28,917 nucleotides of DNA from an uncultured Aliarcobacter sp. (lineage in GTDB: Bacteria > Campylobacterota > Campylobacteria > Campylobacterales > Arcobacteraceae): positions 1 through 28,917 of the forward strand of contig CANRCH010000003.1 in NCBI GenBank assembly GCA_947629065.1. Reading direction: 5' to 3'. Positions 1 to 7,546 of this stretch are shown here, piece by piece. Position 1 is the first letter of the stretch, and each line of letters opens with the position of its first letter. Below the pieces are notes generated by a model. It was not told the origin of the DNA, did not search any database, and saw only the letters and a list, made by a program, of their open reading frames with translations. Position numbers and translations under genes: made by a program.

Positions 1-471
1 TCAGCACTAGCAAAAACTGCTATTGCAACATCATATAGATATAAAGCTCAAACTGGTGAACAAAAAGAAGAAGTTTGCTTTATTGATATAAACTTTTTTG
101 GAAGATCTGCTGAAGTTGCTAATCAATACTTAAAAAAAGGTTCTAAAGTTTTAGTAGAAGGAAGACTTGTTTTTGAACAGTGGACAGCTCAAGATGGAAG
201 TGCTAGAAATAGACACTCTTTAAGAGTTGAAGAGATGAAAATGCTTGATAGTAAATCTTCAAGCGGCGGAGGTGATTATAATCAAGGTTACAACCAAAGT
301 AGTAATCAAGGATATAATCAAAACCCAGCACAAAACTATAATCAAAATCAGTACAATAATGAGCCTTCTTATGATAATTTTGGTGGTTCTCAAAACAGAA
401 TGCAGCAACAAAATCCTGCACAAAATAGAGTACCTGAAATTGATATCGAAGATGATGAAATACCATTCTAG
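1..471 (+). CDS. ssb: Single-stranded DNA-binding protein Ssb (5' truncated by window edge)
   Basis: Binds single-stranded DNA during replication, recombination and repair. The frame is open from base 1 and gives 156 residues, so only the first part of the OB fold is missing. Visible OB-fold signatures are [20 protein letters not shown], then the [10 protein letters not shown] strand and the W-containing loop FEQWTAQDG. After about residue 80 comes a low-complexity linker of roughly 60 residues rich in G, N, Q and Y (repeated GYNQ/NYNQ units). The protein ends in the canonical acidic tip DIEDDEIPF, which in this family docks partner proteins. The stop lies 14 bases before rpsR. The order ssb-rpsR is the usual one, with rpsF expected just outside the left edge. 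Identity is certain; only the start is unseen. Confidence 0.96.
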   Translation, partial: SALAKTAIATSYRYKAQTGEQKEEVCFIDINFFGRSAEVANQYLKKGSKVLVEGRLVFEQWTAQDGSARNRHSLRVEEMKMLDSKSSSGGGDYNQGYNQSSNQGYNQNPAQNYNQNQYNNEPSYDNFGGSQNRMQQQNPAQNRVPEIDIEDDEIPF

Positions 472-485
472 AAAAAGGAATTAAA

Positions 486-752
486 ATGGCTGAAAGAAGA
501 AAATACGGAAAAAAATATTGTAAATATACAGAGATGAAAGTTGATTTTATCGACTATAAAAATGTTGATATTCTTAAATACTCAATGAGCGAAAGAGGAA
601 AAATTATGCCAAGAAGGCTAACAGGAAACTCTAAAGATGCTCAAGAGATGGTAGAAAGAGCAATTAAAAGAGCAAGACACATGGCACTTGTTCCATATAT
701 TGTTGATACAAAAAATGTAAGTGATAGTGCTTACTCAAAAGCTGCTCTATAA
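486..752 (+). CDS. rpsR: 30S ribosomal protein S18
   Basis: Small-subunit ribosomal protein that pairs with S6 on the platform of the 30S subunit. It has 88 residues, normal for a Campylobacterota S18. It carries the family core: a basic N-terminus ([18 protein letters not shown]), the [21 protein letters not shown] segment and the helix after LTGNSKDAQ with a final ARHMALVPY. An AAGGAA ribosome binding site lies 5 bases before the ATG. It follows ssb by 14 bases and is followed by a strong terminator, so it is the last gene of an (rpsF-)ssb-rpsR operon. Confidence 0.98.
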   Translation: MAERRKYGKKYCKYTEMKVDFIDYKNVDILKYSMSERGKIMPRRLTGNSKDAQEMVERAIKRARHMALVPYIVDTKNVSDSAYSKAAL

Positions 753-771
753 TTTTATATATTATATAGCC

Positions 772-806
772 AAAAAAGGGAAGATTTAAATATCTTCCCT
801 TTTTTT
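772..806 (+). terminator. Rho-independent terminator after rpsR
   Basis: There is a perfect 14-bp inverted repeat: the left arm AAAAAAGGGAAGAT at 772-785, a six-base loop, and the right arm at 792-805 running into a T tract. The position 20 bases after the rpsR stop fits the end of the ssb-rpsR operon. The A and T tracts on the two sides would also let it work in the opposite direction. Confidence 0.9.
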
Positions 807-828
807 ATTTTAATTTTTTGGAAATATC

Positions 829-1026
829 TTGAACAATAATTTACAAACTGCATTGAAACTTAGATTTGAATATTATAATCTTTATGAAAATAAAGAAGAT
901 TTATGGCATAAAAAATATAAAAGTCACCATTTATATAGTGTTATAGTAGAGAGTTTTAACTATGATTTTAAAGATATTGCAAAAATTATGCCAAATCTTT
1001 TAGAAGAGTTTGAGAAAAAACTATAA
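829..1026 (+). CDS. Small protein of unknown function
   Basis: This is a 65-residue ORF starting at TTG (829), with GGAA five bases upstream as a possible ribosome binding site. There is no ATG in a position to give a longer or better frame. I do not recognise a family. The composition looks protein-like: many aromatic residues (Y, F, W), a charged C-terminus (LLEEFEKKL), and predicted helices without a membrane segment. It is tail-to-tail with cysS and the two stop codons overlap by 6 bases (CTATAA). It begins only 23 bases after the rpsR terminator, so there is no room for a promoter of its own between the two. TATAAT-like sequences (748-753) lie on the far side of the hairpin. It may be expressed by read-through or may not be a gene. 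Confidence 0.5.
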   Translation: MNNNLQTALKLRFEYYNLYENKEDLWHKKYKSHHLYSVIVESFNYDFKDIAKIMPNLLEEFEKKL

Positions 1027-2424
1027 TTTTTCCCAAACAGTTCCATTTGAACTATCCATTAAAGATATATCCATATTTTTTAACTCATCTCTAATTTTAT
1101 CTGAAAGTGCATAATCTTTGTTTTGCTTTGCAATATCTCTTTGCTTTAATAAATCTTCAATTTTTGTTTTTAAAGCTTCATCTATTCCAAATTGAAAATA
1201 ATTATAAGCATCGCTTCCACCAAAACCTAAAAGCTCTTCAATATAATCTATATTTGAAACTATTTGCTGTTTTAAGTTTTTATCTTTTGGATTTGTATTT
1301 AAGCTATCATTTGCTTTTTGTATAAACTCATCAATAATTGATAGGGCTTTTGACGTATTTAAATCATCATTTAAAAAGTTAAGCAACTCATCTTTAAACA
1401 TTTTATCTTCAATTTTACTAGATACTCCATAAACTCTTTTTTTAACTCTATAAAGCTTGTCAAGTCTTCTTTTACTTGATAATAAATCCTCTTCATTGAA
1501 GTTTAAATCAGCTCTATATGAAGTGCTTAATAGATAAAATCTTATAACTTCTCCACTATAAGATTTTAAAACATCTTTTAAGAAAAATGAGTTTCCTAAA
1601 GATTTACTCATCTTTTCTCCATCAATATTTACAAAACCATTATGCATCCAATATTTTGCCAAAGTTTGATTTGTAGCACATCTTGTTTGACTTGCCTCAT
1701 TTTCGTGGTGTGGAAAAAGTAAATCAGCCCCTCCACAATGAATATCTATTTGAAAAGACTCATCTTTATATGCCAAATGTTTATCAATCATAGCACTACA
1801 CTCCAAGTGCCATCCAGGTCGCCCTTTTCCGAAACTTGCATCAAAGCTTAATTCATTTGCTTTTTCGAATTTCCATAGTGCAAAATCAGCACTATTTCTT
1901 TTTTCAAGATTTTCTTCAACTCTTGCAATACTATTTTCATCATTTGCTTTTTTTGATAACGAACCATAAGAACTATCTTTTGAAACATCAAAATAGATAG
2001 TATCACTTGTTTTATATGCTATATCTTTACTTAATAAATTATCTATCATAGATTTCATAGATTCAAGATTTTGTGTCGCTTTTGGTTCTAAACTATTTTC
2101 TAAAATATTCAAAAATTTCATATCATTTTTATATGCATTTATATAAAAACTTGTAATCTCTTCAAGAGATTTATTCTCTTTATTCATTTTTGCAATAATT
2201 TTATCATCTATATCTGTAAAGTTTTTTGTCATAACAACTTCATAAGAGTTTGCTTTTAAAACCCTGTGAAGTAAATCAAAAGCAATTGCACTTCTTGCAT
2301 GTCCTAAGTGTGAATCATCATAAACAGTTGGTCCACAAACATAGATTTTTACTAGATTTTCTTTTATAGATTTAAACTCTACTTTCTCTTTTTTTGAAGA
2401 GTCATATAAAAATATCTTTTTCAT
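1021..2424 (-). CDS. cysS: Cysteinyl-tRNA synthetase
   Basis: Class I aminoacyl-tRNA synthetase that charges tRNA-Cys. It has 467 residues, the usual length. The HIGH signature is HLGH at residues 39-42, preceded by the zinc-binding C30 in VCGPTVYDD. Further zinc-site segments are WHLECSAM and HCGGADLLFPHHENE, and the KMSKS loop appears as GEKMSKSLGN. The C-terminal helical anticodon region is complete and ends WEKL. The gene starts one base after the nusA stop, with no strong ribosome binding site close to the ATG, so it is probably translated by coupling to nusA. Confidence 0.98.
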   Translation of the reverse strand: MKKIFLYDSSKKEKVEFKSIKENLVKIYVCGPTVYDDSHLGHARSAIAFDLLHRVLKANSYEVVMTKNFTDIDDKIIAKMNKENKSLEEITSFYINAYKNDMKFLNILENSLEPKATQNLESMKSMIDNLLSKDIAYKTSDTIYFDVSKDSSYGSLSKKANDENSIARVEENLEKRNSADFALWKFEKANELSFDASFGKGRPGWHLECSAMIDKHLAYKDESFQIDIHCGGADLLFPHHENEASQTRCATNQTLAKYWMHNGFVNIDGEKMSKSLGNSFFLKDVLKSYSGEVIRFYLLSTSYRADLNFNEEDLLSSKRRLDKLYRVKKRVYGVSSKIEDKMFKDELLNFLNDDLNTSKALSIIDEFIQKANDSLNTNPKDKNLKQQIVSNIDYIEELLGFGGSDAYNYFQFGIDEALKTKIEDLLKQRDIAKQNKDYALSDKIRDELKNMDISLMDSSNGTVWEKL

Positions 2425-2425
2425 A

Positions 2426-3598
2426 TTATTTAAATAGTGCCTCTAGCGAACTTACATCTGTAGTTTTTTCTACACTTTCATCATTTGTTTCAGTATTAGA
2501 GGCTACTCTTCCACCAATTTCATTTAGTTCAATATCATATTTTGTAAGCATTGAAGCTAATCTAATATTAAGTCCCTCTTTTCCAATAGCTTTTGATTTT
2601 TGGTCACTATTTATTGTAACAATAGCTTTTCCTTTTTCGCCACCTTCTGGTGCTTTTTCTATTTGCACACTTACAACAGCAGCTGGACTTAAAGCTCGTG
2701 CAATAAACATCTCTGGGATATCAGAATACTCAACACAATCTATACTTTCTCTATTTAGCTGAGAAGAAACTGCATTAATTCTAACACCTTTTACTCCTAC
2801 AATTGCCCCAATTGGATCTATTTGTGCACTTGTTGTGCTTAAAGCAATTTTTGATCTAGTTCCTGGAATTCTAGCACTTGCCTCAATAGTTATTTTTTCA
2901 TCTTTAAGCTCTGGAACTTCAAGTGCTAAAAGATTTTCTAAGAATTTTGGGCTTGTTCTTGAAAGTTCAACAATTAAACCTAGATTTTTGTCAATATTTA
3001 CAGCTCTAACAACAGCTTTTAAAGTATCTCCTACTCTAAATCCTTCACCTTTTATTCTATTTTTTCTATATAAAACACCTTTAATCTCACCAATTTCAAT
3101 AAAAGTATTCTCATTTTTATCAACTCTTGTTACAACACCTGAAACTATTTTTCCAATTTTTTCTTTGTATTTACTTAATATTCCCTCTTCTACGAATCTT
3201 TGAAGTCTATATTCAAAGTTACCTGCAAGAATTGTTGCAGCATTTCTTCCCATATTTTCAAACTCTAATTCATAGCTTAAAAAATCACCTATTTCAAGAT
3301 CACTATTAATTGATTTTGCTTCATCAATTGCTATATAATTTTCGTGATTTAGACTATTTCCTTCTGCATCTTTTGCACCCTCTTCTAATCTTTCATCACT
3401 ATTTCCTACAACCTCTATTTTCTGTAAAAGAATTAGCTTTTTATTTGCTTTATCTATTTTTGCATCAAAGATTAAAGATGCATCAACCATTTTTTGTGCT
3501 GTTATAATTAAAGACTCTTGTAAAGCGTTCTCTACATCAGTTATTTTTATACCTTTTTCGTATGCAATAGAGTCTAAAATATCTATTATTTTTTCCAT
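2426..3598 (-). CDS. nusA: Transcription termination/antitermination factor NusA
   Basis: RNA polymerase-associated elongation factor controlling pausing, termination and antitermination. I start it at the ATG at 3598 (MEKIIDILDSIAYEKG), which has AGGAAA a few bases upstream. A TTG 48 bases further upstream would add 16 residues encoded by a palindromic leader and is unlikely. The 390 residues hold the NusA N-terminal domain, an S1 domain at about 149-212 (VVTRVDKNENTFIEIGEIKG), and two KH domains with the GxxG-type loops VGVKGVRI and IGKEGLNIRLA. The acidic C-terminal repeats of gamma-proteobacterial NusA are absent, which is normal outside that group. It forms an operon with cysS. Confidence 0.97.
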   Translation of the reverse strand: MEKIIDILDSIAYEKGIKITDVENALQESLIITAQKMVDASLIFDAKIDKANKKLILLQKIEVVGNSDERLEEGAKDAEGNSLNHENYIAIDEAKSINSDLEIGDFLSYELEFENMGRNAATILAGNFEYRLQRFVEEGILSKYKEKIGKIVSGVVTRVDKNENTFIEIGEIKGVLYRKNRIKGEGFRVGDTLKAVVRAVNIDKNLGLIVELSRTSPKFLENLLALEVPELKDEKITIEASARIPGTRSKIALSTTSAQIDPIGAIVGVKGVRINAVSSQLNRESIDCVEYSDIPEMFIARALSPAAVVSVQIEKAPEGGEKGKAIVTINSDQKSKAIGKEGLNIRLASMLTKYDIELNEIGGRVASNTETNDESVEKTTDVSSLEALFK

Positions 3599-3618
3599 GA
3601 ATTTCCTCAATTTTTTTA

Positions 3619-3649
3619 ACATTGAAATGTGATTTGTGATTTTCAATGT
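3619..3649. repeat. Palindrome with three TGTGAT copies in the nusA leader
   Basis: There is a perfect 9-bp inverted repeat, ACATTGAAA at 3619-3627 and TTTCAATGT at 3641-3649, separated by 13 bases. TGTGAT occurs three times in and beside it, at 3628, 3635 and 3647. It lies between the candidate nusA -10 box and the nusA start codon, so on RNA it would form a leader hairpin and on DNA it could be an operator. There is no T tract, so it is not an ordinary terminator. Confidence 0.6.
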
Positions 3650-3664
3650 GATAGTTATTTAGTC

Positions 3665-3670
3665 ATTTTA
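3665..3670 (-). promoter_or_regulatory. Candidate nusA-cysS promoter (-10 box)
   Basis: On the minus strand the sequence reads TTTTTTTGATAAAAT: a T run followed by TAAAAT, the pattern common in sigma-70 promoters of this phylum, where a clear -35 is usually missing. Transcription would begin near 3658 and give a leader of about 60 bases containing the palindrome at 3619-3649. Confidence 0.45.
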
Positions 3671-3710
3671 TCAAAAAAAGCCTTTTATAGAAATTAAAGT
3701 AAAACTTAAG

Positions 3711-3716
3711 TATAAT
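3711..3716 (+). promoter_or_regulatory. Candidate promoter of the HP0268-like/miaB unit (-10 box)
   Basis: A perfect TATAAT preceded by AACTTAAG lies 33 bases upstream of the ATG at 3750. AAAAAAAGG at 3732-3740 serves as ribosome binding site. It is divergent from the nusA promoter within the same 151-base gap. Confidence 0.55.
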
Positions 3717-3749
3717 CTTCGATTAATTATTAAAAAAAGGTTTAAATAT

Positions 3750-3992
3750 ATGGAATTATTATTTGCAAGAAATGAACTAAATGAAAAGCCAAAAAAAGTA
3801 CAACTAGAAAAAATAATAGATGAGTTAAATAAAATAAAAGAGAAAATCTTCTATTTTGATAGAGATAACTCTCACAAAGATATGATGGCACTTGTTGATA
3901 GCCTAGAGAGTGCTGGATTTAATGTATATTTTAGAGAAGTAAAATATGGTTTAGCAGATGATGAATATATGTATGAGGTTCACGCACTTTAA
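3750..3992 (+). CDS. HP0268-family small protein (putative nuclease)
   Basis: This is an 80-residue protein of the same length as H. pylori HP0268 and with its recognisable core: IFYFDRDNSHKDMMALVDSL in the middle and a YMYEVHAL-type C-terminus. From memory, HP0268 has been reported as a small alpha/beta protein with nicking endonuclease and ribonuclease activity. I infer homology and do not claim activity. The gene lies immediately upstream of miaB, as in H. pylori (HP0268-HP0269), and divergently from nusA. The start ATG is preceded by AAAAAAAGG at a spacing of 9. It is probably co-transcribed with miaB. Confidence 0.8.
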   Translation: MELLFARNELNEKPKKVQLEKIIDELNKIKEKIFYFDRDNSHKDMMALVDSLESAGFNVYFREVKYGLADDEYMYEVHAL

Positions 3993-4012
3993 TTAAAAAA
4001 GTGTTTTTTAAT

Positions 4013-5335
4013 ATGAGTAAAAAACTATTTATACAAACTCTTGGTTGTCAAATGAATGACACCGATAGTAAAACAATTCAAGCCGAACTTGAAAAGCATA
4101 AAGGCTACACTGCAACACAAAATATTGAAGATGCCGATTTAATTATAATAAATACTTGTTCAGTTAGAGAAAAACCTGTTCAAAAACTTTTCTCAGAAAT
4201 AGGACAATTTAATAAAAAGAAAAAAACGGGTGCAAAAATTGGTGTTTGTGGATGTACAGCTTCACACTTAGGAAAAGATATTATAAAAAGAGCACCTTAT
4301 GTAGATTTTGTACTTGGTGCTAGAAATATATCAAAAATAAAAGATGTTGTTGATGTAAAAGGTGCTGTTGAAGTATCTATTTCAAACGATGATTCTATGT
4401 ATGAGTTTGCACCAGTTGCAGTTAATCAATTTAGAACAAGTGTAAATATATCTGTTGGATGTGATAAGGAGTGTACATATTGTATAGTTCCAAGCACAAG
4501 AGGTGATGAGATATCTATTCCACCTGAAATGTTAGTTTCTCAAATCCAAAAAGCCGTAGATCAAGGTGTTGTAGAAGTTATGCTTTTAGGGCAAAATGTA
4601 AACTCTTACGGAAAAAGGTTTAGTGATAAAAGAGAGAAATATAGCTTTACAAAACTTCTTCAGGATGTTTCAAAAATTGAAGGTCTTAAAAGAATAAGAT
4701 TTACATCTCCACACCCACTTCATATGGATGATGAGTTTATTGAAGAGTTTGCAAAAAATCCTAAAATCTCAAAATGTATTCACATGCCTTTACAAAGTGG
4801 ATCAACTTCTATTTTAAAAGCTATGAAAAGAGGATACTCAAAAGAGTGGTTTTTAAATAGAGCTTCAAAAATGAGAAATTTAATTCCAAATTTAAGAATT
4901 ACAACAGATATTATTGTGGCATTTCCAGGTGAAACACACGAAGATTTTCTAGATACACTTGATGTTGTAAATCAAGTAGAGTTTGATCAAATATTTAACT
5001 TTAAATATTCACCAAGACCAAATACAAAGGCTTTGGAACTAAAAGAGCAAGAAATACCAGATGAGATTGGAAGTGCAAGATTAAGTGAACTTATTGAACT
5101 TCATAAAAGGCATTTAGAAAATAATATGCAAAACTATATTGGACAAACTTTTGAAGTATTGTTTGAAAGTTTAAAACCAAATGGTGAAATTATGGGATAT
5201 ACAGATAATTATCTTCAAATATTTGCAAAAGGAAGTGATGAACTTCTTGGAAAATTTGTAAATGTGAAAATCACAAAGGCATCTAGAACATCATTAATAG
5301 GTGAAGTAGTTGATAAATATGTGGAAAAAATTTAA
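4013..5335 (+). CDS. miaB: tRNA-2-methylthio-N6-dimethylallyladenosine synthase MiaB
   Basis: Radical-SAM methylthiotransferase that converts i6A37 to ms2i6A37 in tRNAs. I chose the ATG at 4013 (MSKKLFIQTLGC); a GTG at 4001 would add four residues and cannot be excluded. With this start, the N-terminal UPF0004 domain supplies the auxiliary 4Fe-4S ligands C12, C49 and C81. The radical-SAM motif CxxxCxxC is C150, C154 and C157 (GCDKECTYCIVPSTRG). The SAM barrel follows, and a TRAM domain (about residues 370-440) completes the family layout. The 440 residues are the usual length. The last 17 bases overlap the next gene. It is part of the HP0268-like - miaB - DUF374 - PilMNO-like unit. Confidence 0.96.
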   Translation: MSKKLFIQTLGCQMNDTDSKTIQAELEKHKGYTATQNIEDADLIIINTCSVREKPVQKLFSEIGQFNKKKKTGAKIGVCGCTASHLGKDIIKRAPYVDFVLGARNISKIKDVVDVKGAVEVSISNDDSMYEFAPVAVNQFRTSVNISVGCDKECTYCIVPSTRGDEISIPPEMLVSQIQKAVDQGVVEVMLLGQNVNSYGKRFSDKREKYSFTKLLQDVSKIEGLKRIRFTSPHPLHMDDEFIEEFAKNPKISKCIHMPLQSGSTSILKAMKRGYSKEWFLNRASKMRNLIPNLRITTDIIVAFPGETHEDFLDTLDVVNQVEFDQIFNFKYSPRPNTKALELKEQEIPDEIGSARLSELIELHKRHLENNMQNYIGQTFEVLFESLKPNGEIMGYTDNYLQIFAKGSDELLGKFVNVKITKASRTSLIGEVVDKYVEKI

Positions 5336-5933
5336 ACGTAATTTCGCACATTATATTTTATATTTTATTGTAAAATTTATTTATATGACAAATAAAAAAG
5401 TCTATCACCATCCAAATGATAAAAATTTAGAGCCATTTATAGTTTGTATGTGGCATGGGGATTTGCTAGGACAAATTTTCAATTATCATGCATTTAGAGA
5501 TAATGGAACTGTAAAAGCTATGGTTAGTGAAAATCGTGATGGTGAAACTATTACAAGATTAGCAGCCATGTTTAAAATTTGGGCAATTAGAGGTTCAAGT
5601 TCTAAAGGTGGTGCAAAAGTTCTTATTAGTGCATTAAAAGAGCTTAAAATGGGAAATGATGTAGCCATTTCTCCTGATGGTCCAAGAGGTCCAAGATATA
5701 GTATAGCTGATGGAATAGTTGTAGTTGCACAAAAAAGTGCTAAAAAGATTAGATGTTTTAATACAGTTCCAACAAAATATTGGCAATTTAAATCTTGGGA
5801 TAAATTTATTATACCAAAACCATTTGGAAGAATTGACTTTTATATTAGTGAAGCTTTTAGTGTTGAAAATTTAGAATTAAATGAAGCAAAAGCACTAATA
5901 AAAGATAAGATGATGAAACACTCTTTAGCATAA
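5319..5933 (+). CDS. DUF374 / lysophospholipid acyltransferase-like protein
   Basis: The protein has 204 residues from ATG 5319; a TTG at 5310 would add three. It shows the DUF374 features: a short hydrophobic N-terminus (FAHYILYFIVKFIY) that probably binds the membrane, an IVCMWHGDLLG segment, the central block RDGETITRLAAMFKIWAIRG with SSSKGGAKVL, and the conserved AISPDGPRGPR. The family is related to lipid A/lysophospholipid acyltransferases. The acyl donor and acceptor cannot be read from sequence. It overlaps miaB by 17 bases and precedes the next gene by 8, so the three are translationally linked. A DUF374 gene after miaB is, as I recall, also found in Helicobacter and Campylobacter. 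Confidence 0.8.
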   Translation: MWKKFKRNFAHYILYFIVKFIYMTNKKVYHHPNDKNLEPFIVCMWHGDLLGQIFNYHAFRDNGTVKAMVSENRDGETITRLAAMFKIWAIRGSSSKGGAKVLISALKELKMGNDVAISPDGPRGPRYSIADGIVVVAQKSAKKIRCFNTVPTKYWQFKSWDKFIIPKPFGRIDFYISEAFSVENLELNEAKALIKDKMMKHSLA

Positions 5934-5941
5934 GGAAAAAA

Positions 5942-7516
5942 ATGTTTGGTAGTAAAGCAGAGTCACTTTATATTATTTCATATAAATTTGATAATAAACT
6001 AAGACTAGAGTTTACAAAACTAAAAAATGGTTTAATATTAGATACTCATAACTCAAATTTTATTGTACAAAATGATATTTTACCAGATGATATAACTCAA
6101 AAACTAAATGGTTACCAAGATGATATAGATTTAACTTTTATTTCAACTTTACTTTTAAGTGATACTACAACTCTAGTTCCTAAAGAGTTATCAGACAAAA
6201 TGAAAGATTGTGAAATTGCAAAATTTAATAATGAATATGATATTGCTGTTTTAAAAACTTCACTTTTTGAGACAAAAAATTTCTTTGTTAAAACAGGAGT
6301 TGATTTTGTCTATTCAGCATTTCATCTTCTAAATAACTACCTAGAAAAAAATATCTGTAGAAATGAACTTTTAATGCTTATTTTAAATAATAAAGCATTT
6401 ATAACTATTTTAAATAGTGCAGGAGTTATAATTGATAGTAAAATTATTGATTTACCAAGCTATGAAACTGTAAAAAGTACTCACTTTTATGATGATGAGT
6501 TAGAAGCACAAAAGCTTTTTAGAGAGGTTTATTATTTAGAGTTAAATGATACTATTCAAAATGCAATAAATGAACTTTATGCAAAACAAAATAGTTTCTT
6601 TGTTGAAAAAGTTACAATACTATATCAAACAAAACAGCTTGAAAATAAAGAGATTAAAAAGCTTGAAGATGAAACTTTATTAAAAGTATCATATGTTCCA
6701 ATAAATATTGAAGAGACTTTACTTGAACTATCTCAATCAAAAAGAAACCAAAAAAGCTTTGTAATCCCAAGGAAAAAACGAATTAAAAGAGATTTTAAAT
6801 ATATCTACTTCATAATCTTTCTTCTAATGATTGCTTTTGGACTTTATAAATTTTATACTCTTTTAGATATTGATTTATTAAAAGAGAAGTTTACTCAAAC
6901 AAAAATAGAGAAAAGCAACTCATCTTATATTTTGCCAAATCATATAAATATAAATAAAAGAATAGAGCAAAAAGTAAAATCTATTTTCCAAATCATCCCT
7001 CAAAATGTAATGATTGAATATATGAAAATATATGATAAAACTCTTGAGATGGAGCTATTTTCAAAAGATGAGTCGAGTTTAATGCTTCTTCGTCCAAACT
7101 TAATAAACCTTTTTGAAGAGAGTCGTGTGGAAAGCATTGAAAAAGATAAAAGAAGTAATTTCAAAGCTTTAGTATTAGCAAAAGAGTTTAAGCTTGAAAA
7201 TCAAGAGTTTAGCTACTTTGAAGATGAGTATTTAAATGATGAAGTTTTATCAAATACAAGAGTTTTAGAGCAGTTAAAAATTATGCTACCTGAAAATAGT
7301 ATTATTAGATATAACAGCACAAAAGATGATGAAATTCTAACTTTTAATTACACTGTAAATATTCTTATAAGTTCTCCAAATGAGTTTTTTGAGCTTATTG
7401 ATGGACTAAATAGTGAACTTTACTCTATATCACTAAATTTTCCAATAAATATGCAAAAAAGTGGAAACGGTATTGAAGTTGAGTTTAATTTAGATTTTAA
7501 TCAATTAAAAAGCTAA
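5942..7516 (+). CDS. Unknown single-pass membrane protein, PilM/PilN/PilO- or GspL-like architecture
   Basis: I do not recognise a named family. The 524 residues divide clearly. A cytoplasmic part of about 270 residues has alternating beta and helical segments (for example LLMLILNNKAFITILNSAGV followed by IIDSKIIDLPSY), like an actin-fold PilM/GspL cytoplasmic domain. A basic stretch (RKKRIKRDFK, about 276-285) precedes one transmembrane helix at about 286-306, and about 215 residues lie outside. The outer part has two similar segments, each with a helix, a strand and an FFELIDGL- or LINLFEES-type helix. They resemble the ferredoxin-like periplasmic domains of PilN and PilO. Positive-inside topology agrees. 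It starts at ATG 5942 with AAGGAA upstream and is last in the miaB unit. Family assignment is inference. Confidence 0.65.
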   Translation: MFGSKAESLYIISYKFDNKLRLEFTKLKNGLILDTHNSNFIVQNDILPDDITQKLNGYQDDIDLTFISTLLLSDTTTLVPKELSDKMKDCEIAKFNNEYDIAVLKTSLFETKNFFVKTGVDFVYSAFHLLNNYLEKNICRNELLMLILNNKAFITILNSAGVIIDSKIIDLPSYETVKSTHFYDDELEAQKLFREVYYLELNDTIQNAINELYAKQNSFFVEKVTILYQTKQLENKEIKKLEDETLLKVSYVPINIEETLLELSQSKRNQKSFVIPRKKRIKRDFKYIYFIIFLLMIAFGLYKFYTLLDIDLLKEKFTQTKIEKSNSSYILPNHININKRIEQKVKSIFQIIPQNVMIEYMKIYDKTLEMELFSKDESSLMLLRPNLINLFEESRVESIEKDKRSNFKALVLAKEFKLENQEFSYFEDEYLNDEVLSNTRVLEQLKIMLPENSIIRYNSTKDDEILTFNYTVNILISSPNEFFELIDGLNSELYSISLNFPINMQKSGNGIEVEFNLDFNQLKS

Positions 7517-7528
7517 TAAAAATCTCAA

Positions 7529-7546
7529 TATCTTAGTTTTAAGATA
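7529..7546. terminator. Weak hairpin between converging genes
   Basis: A perfect 7-bp inverted repeat, TATCTTA / TAAGATA, with a GTTT loop is followed on the plus strand by a T-rich stretch (GTTTTCGTTTT). It sits between the 5942-7516 gene and the end of ribD, whose stop codon it covers. The stem is short and free of GC pairs, so function is uncertain. Confidence 0.3.

Noticed and set aside
203..466. 87-residue minus-strand ORF opposite ssb
   Set aside because: It is the reverse of the low-complexity ssb linker, with odd composition rich in Y, H and F; a shadow frame.
1012..1034. Possible hairpin GAGAAAAA / TTTTTCCC between the 829-1026 ORF and cysS
   Set aside because: The stem has a mismatch and is mostly A-T, and no T run follows on either strand; too weak to call a terminator.
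2394..3507. Several plus-strand ORFs opposite nusA and cysS
   Set aside because: They are antisense shadows of strongly supported genes, with Ser/Phe/Leu-rich compositions typical of reversed AT-rich coding DNA.
3599..3646. N-terminal extension of NusA from a TTG at 3646
   Set aside because: The added residues are encoded by the leader palindrome, the family begins at MEKIIDIL, and the ATG at 3598 has a good AGGA site.
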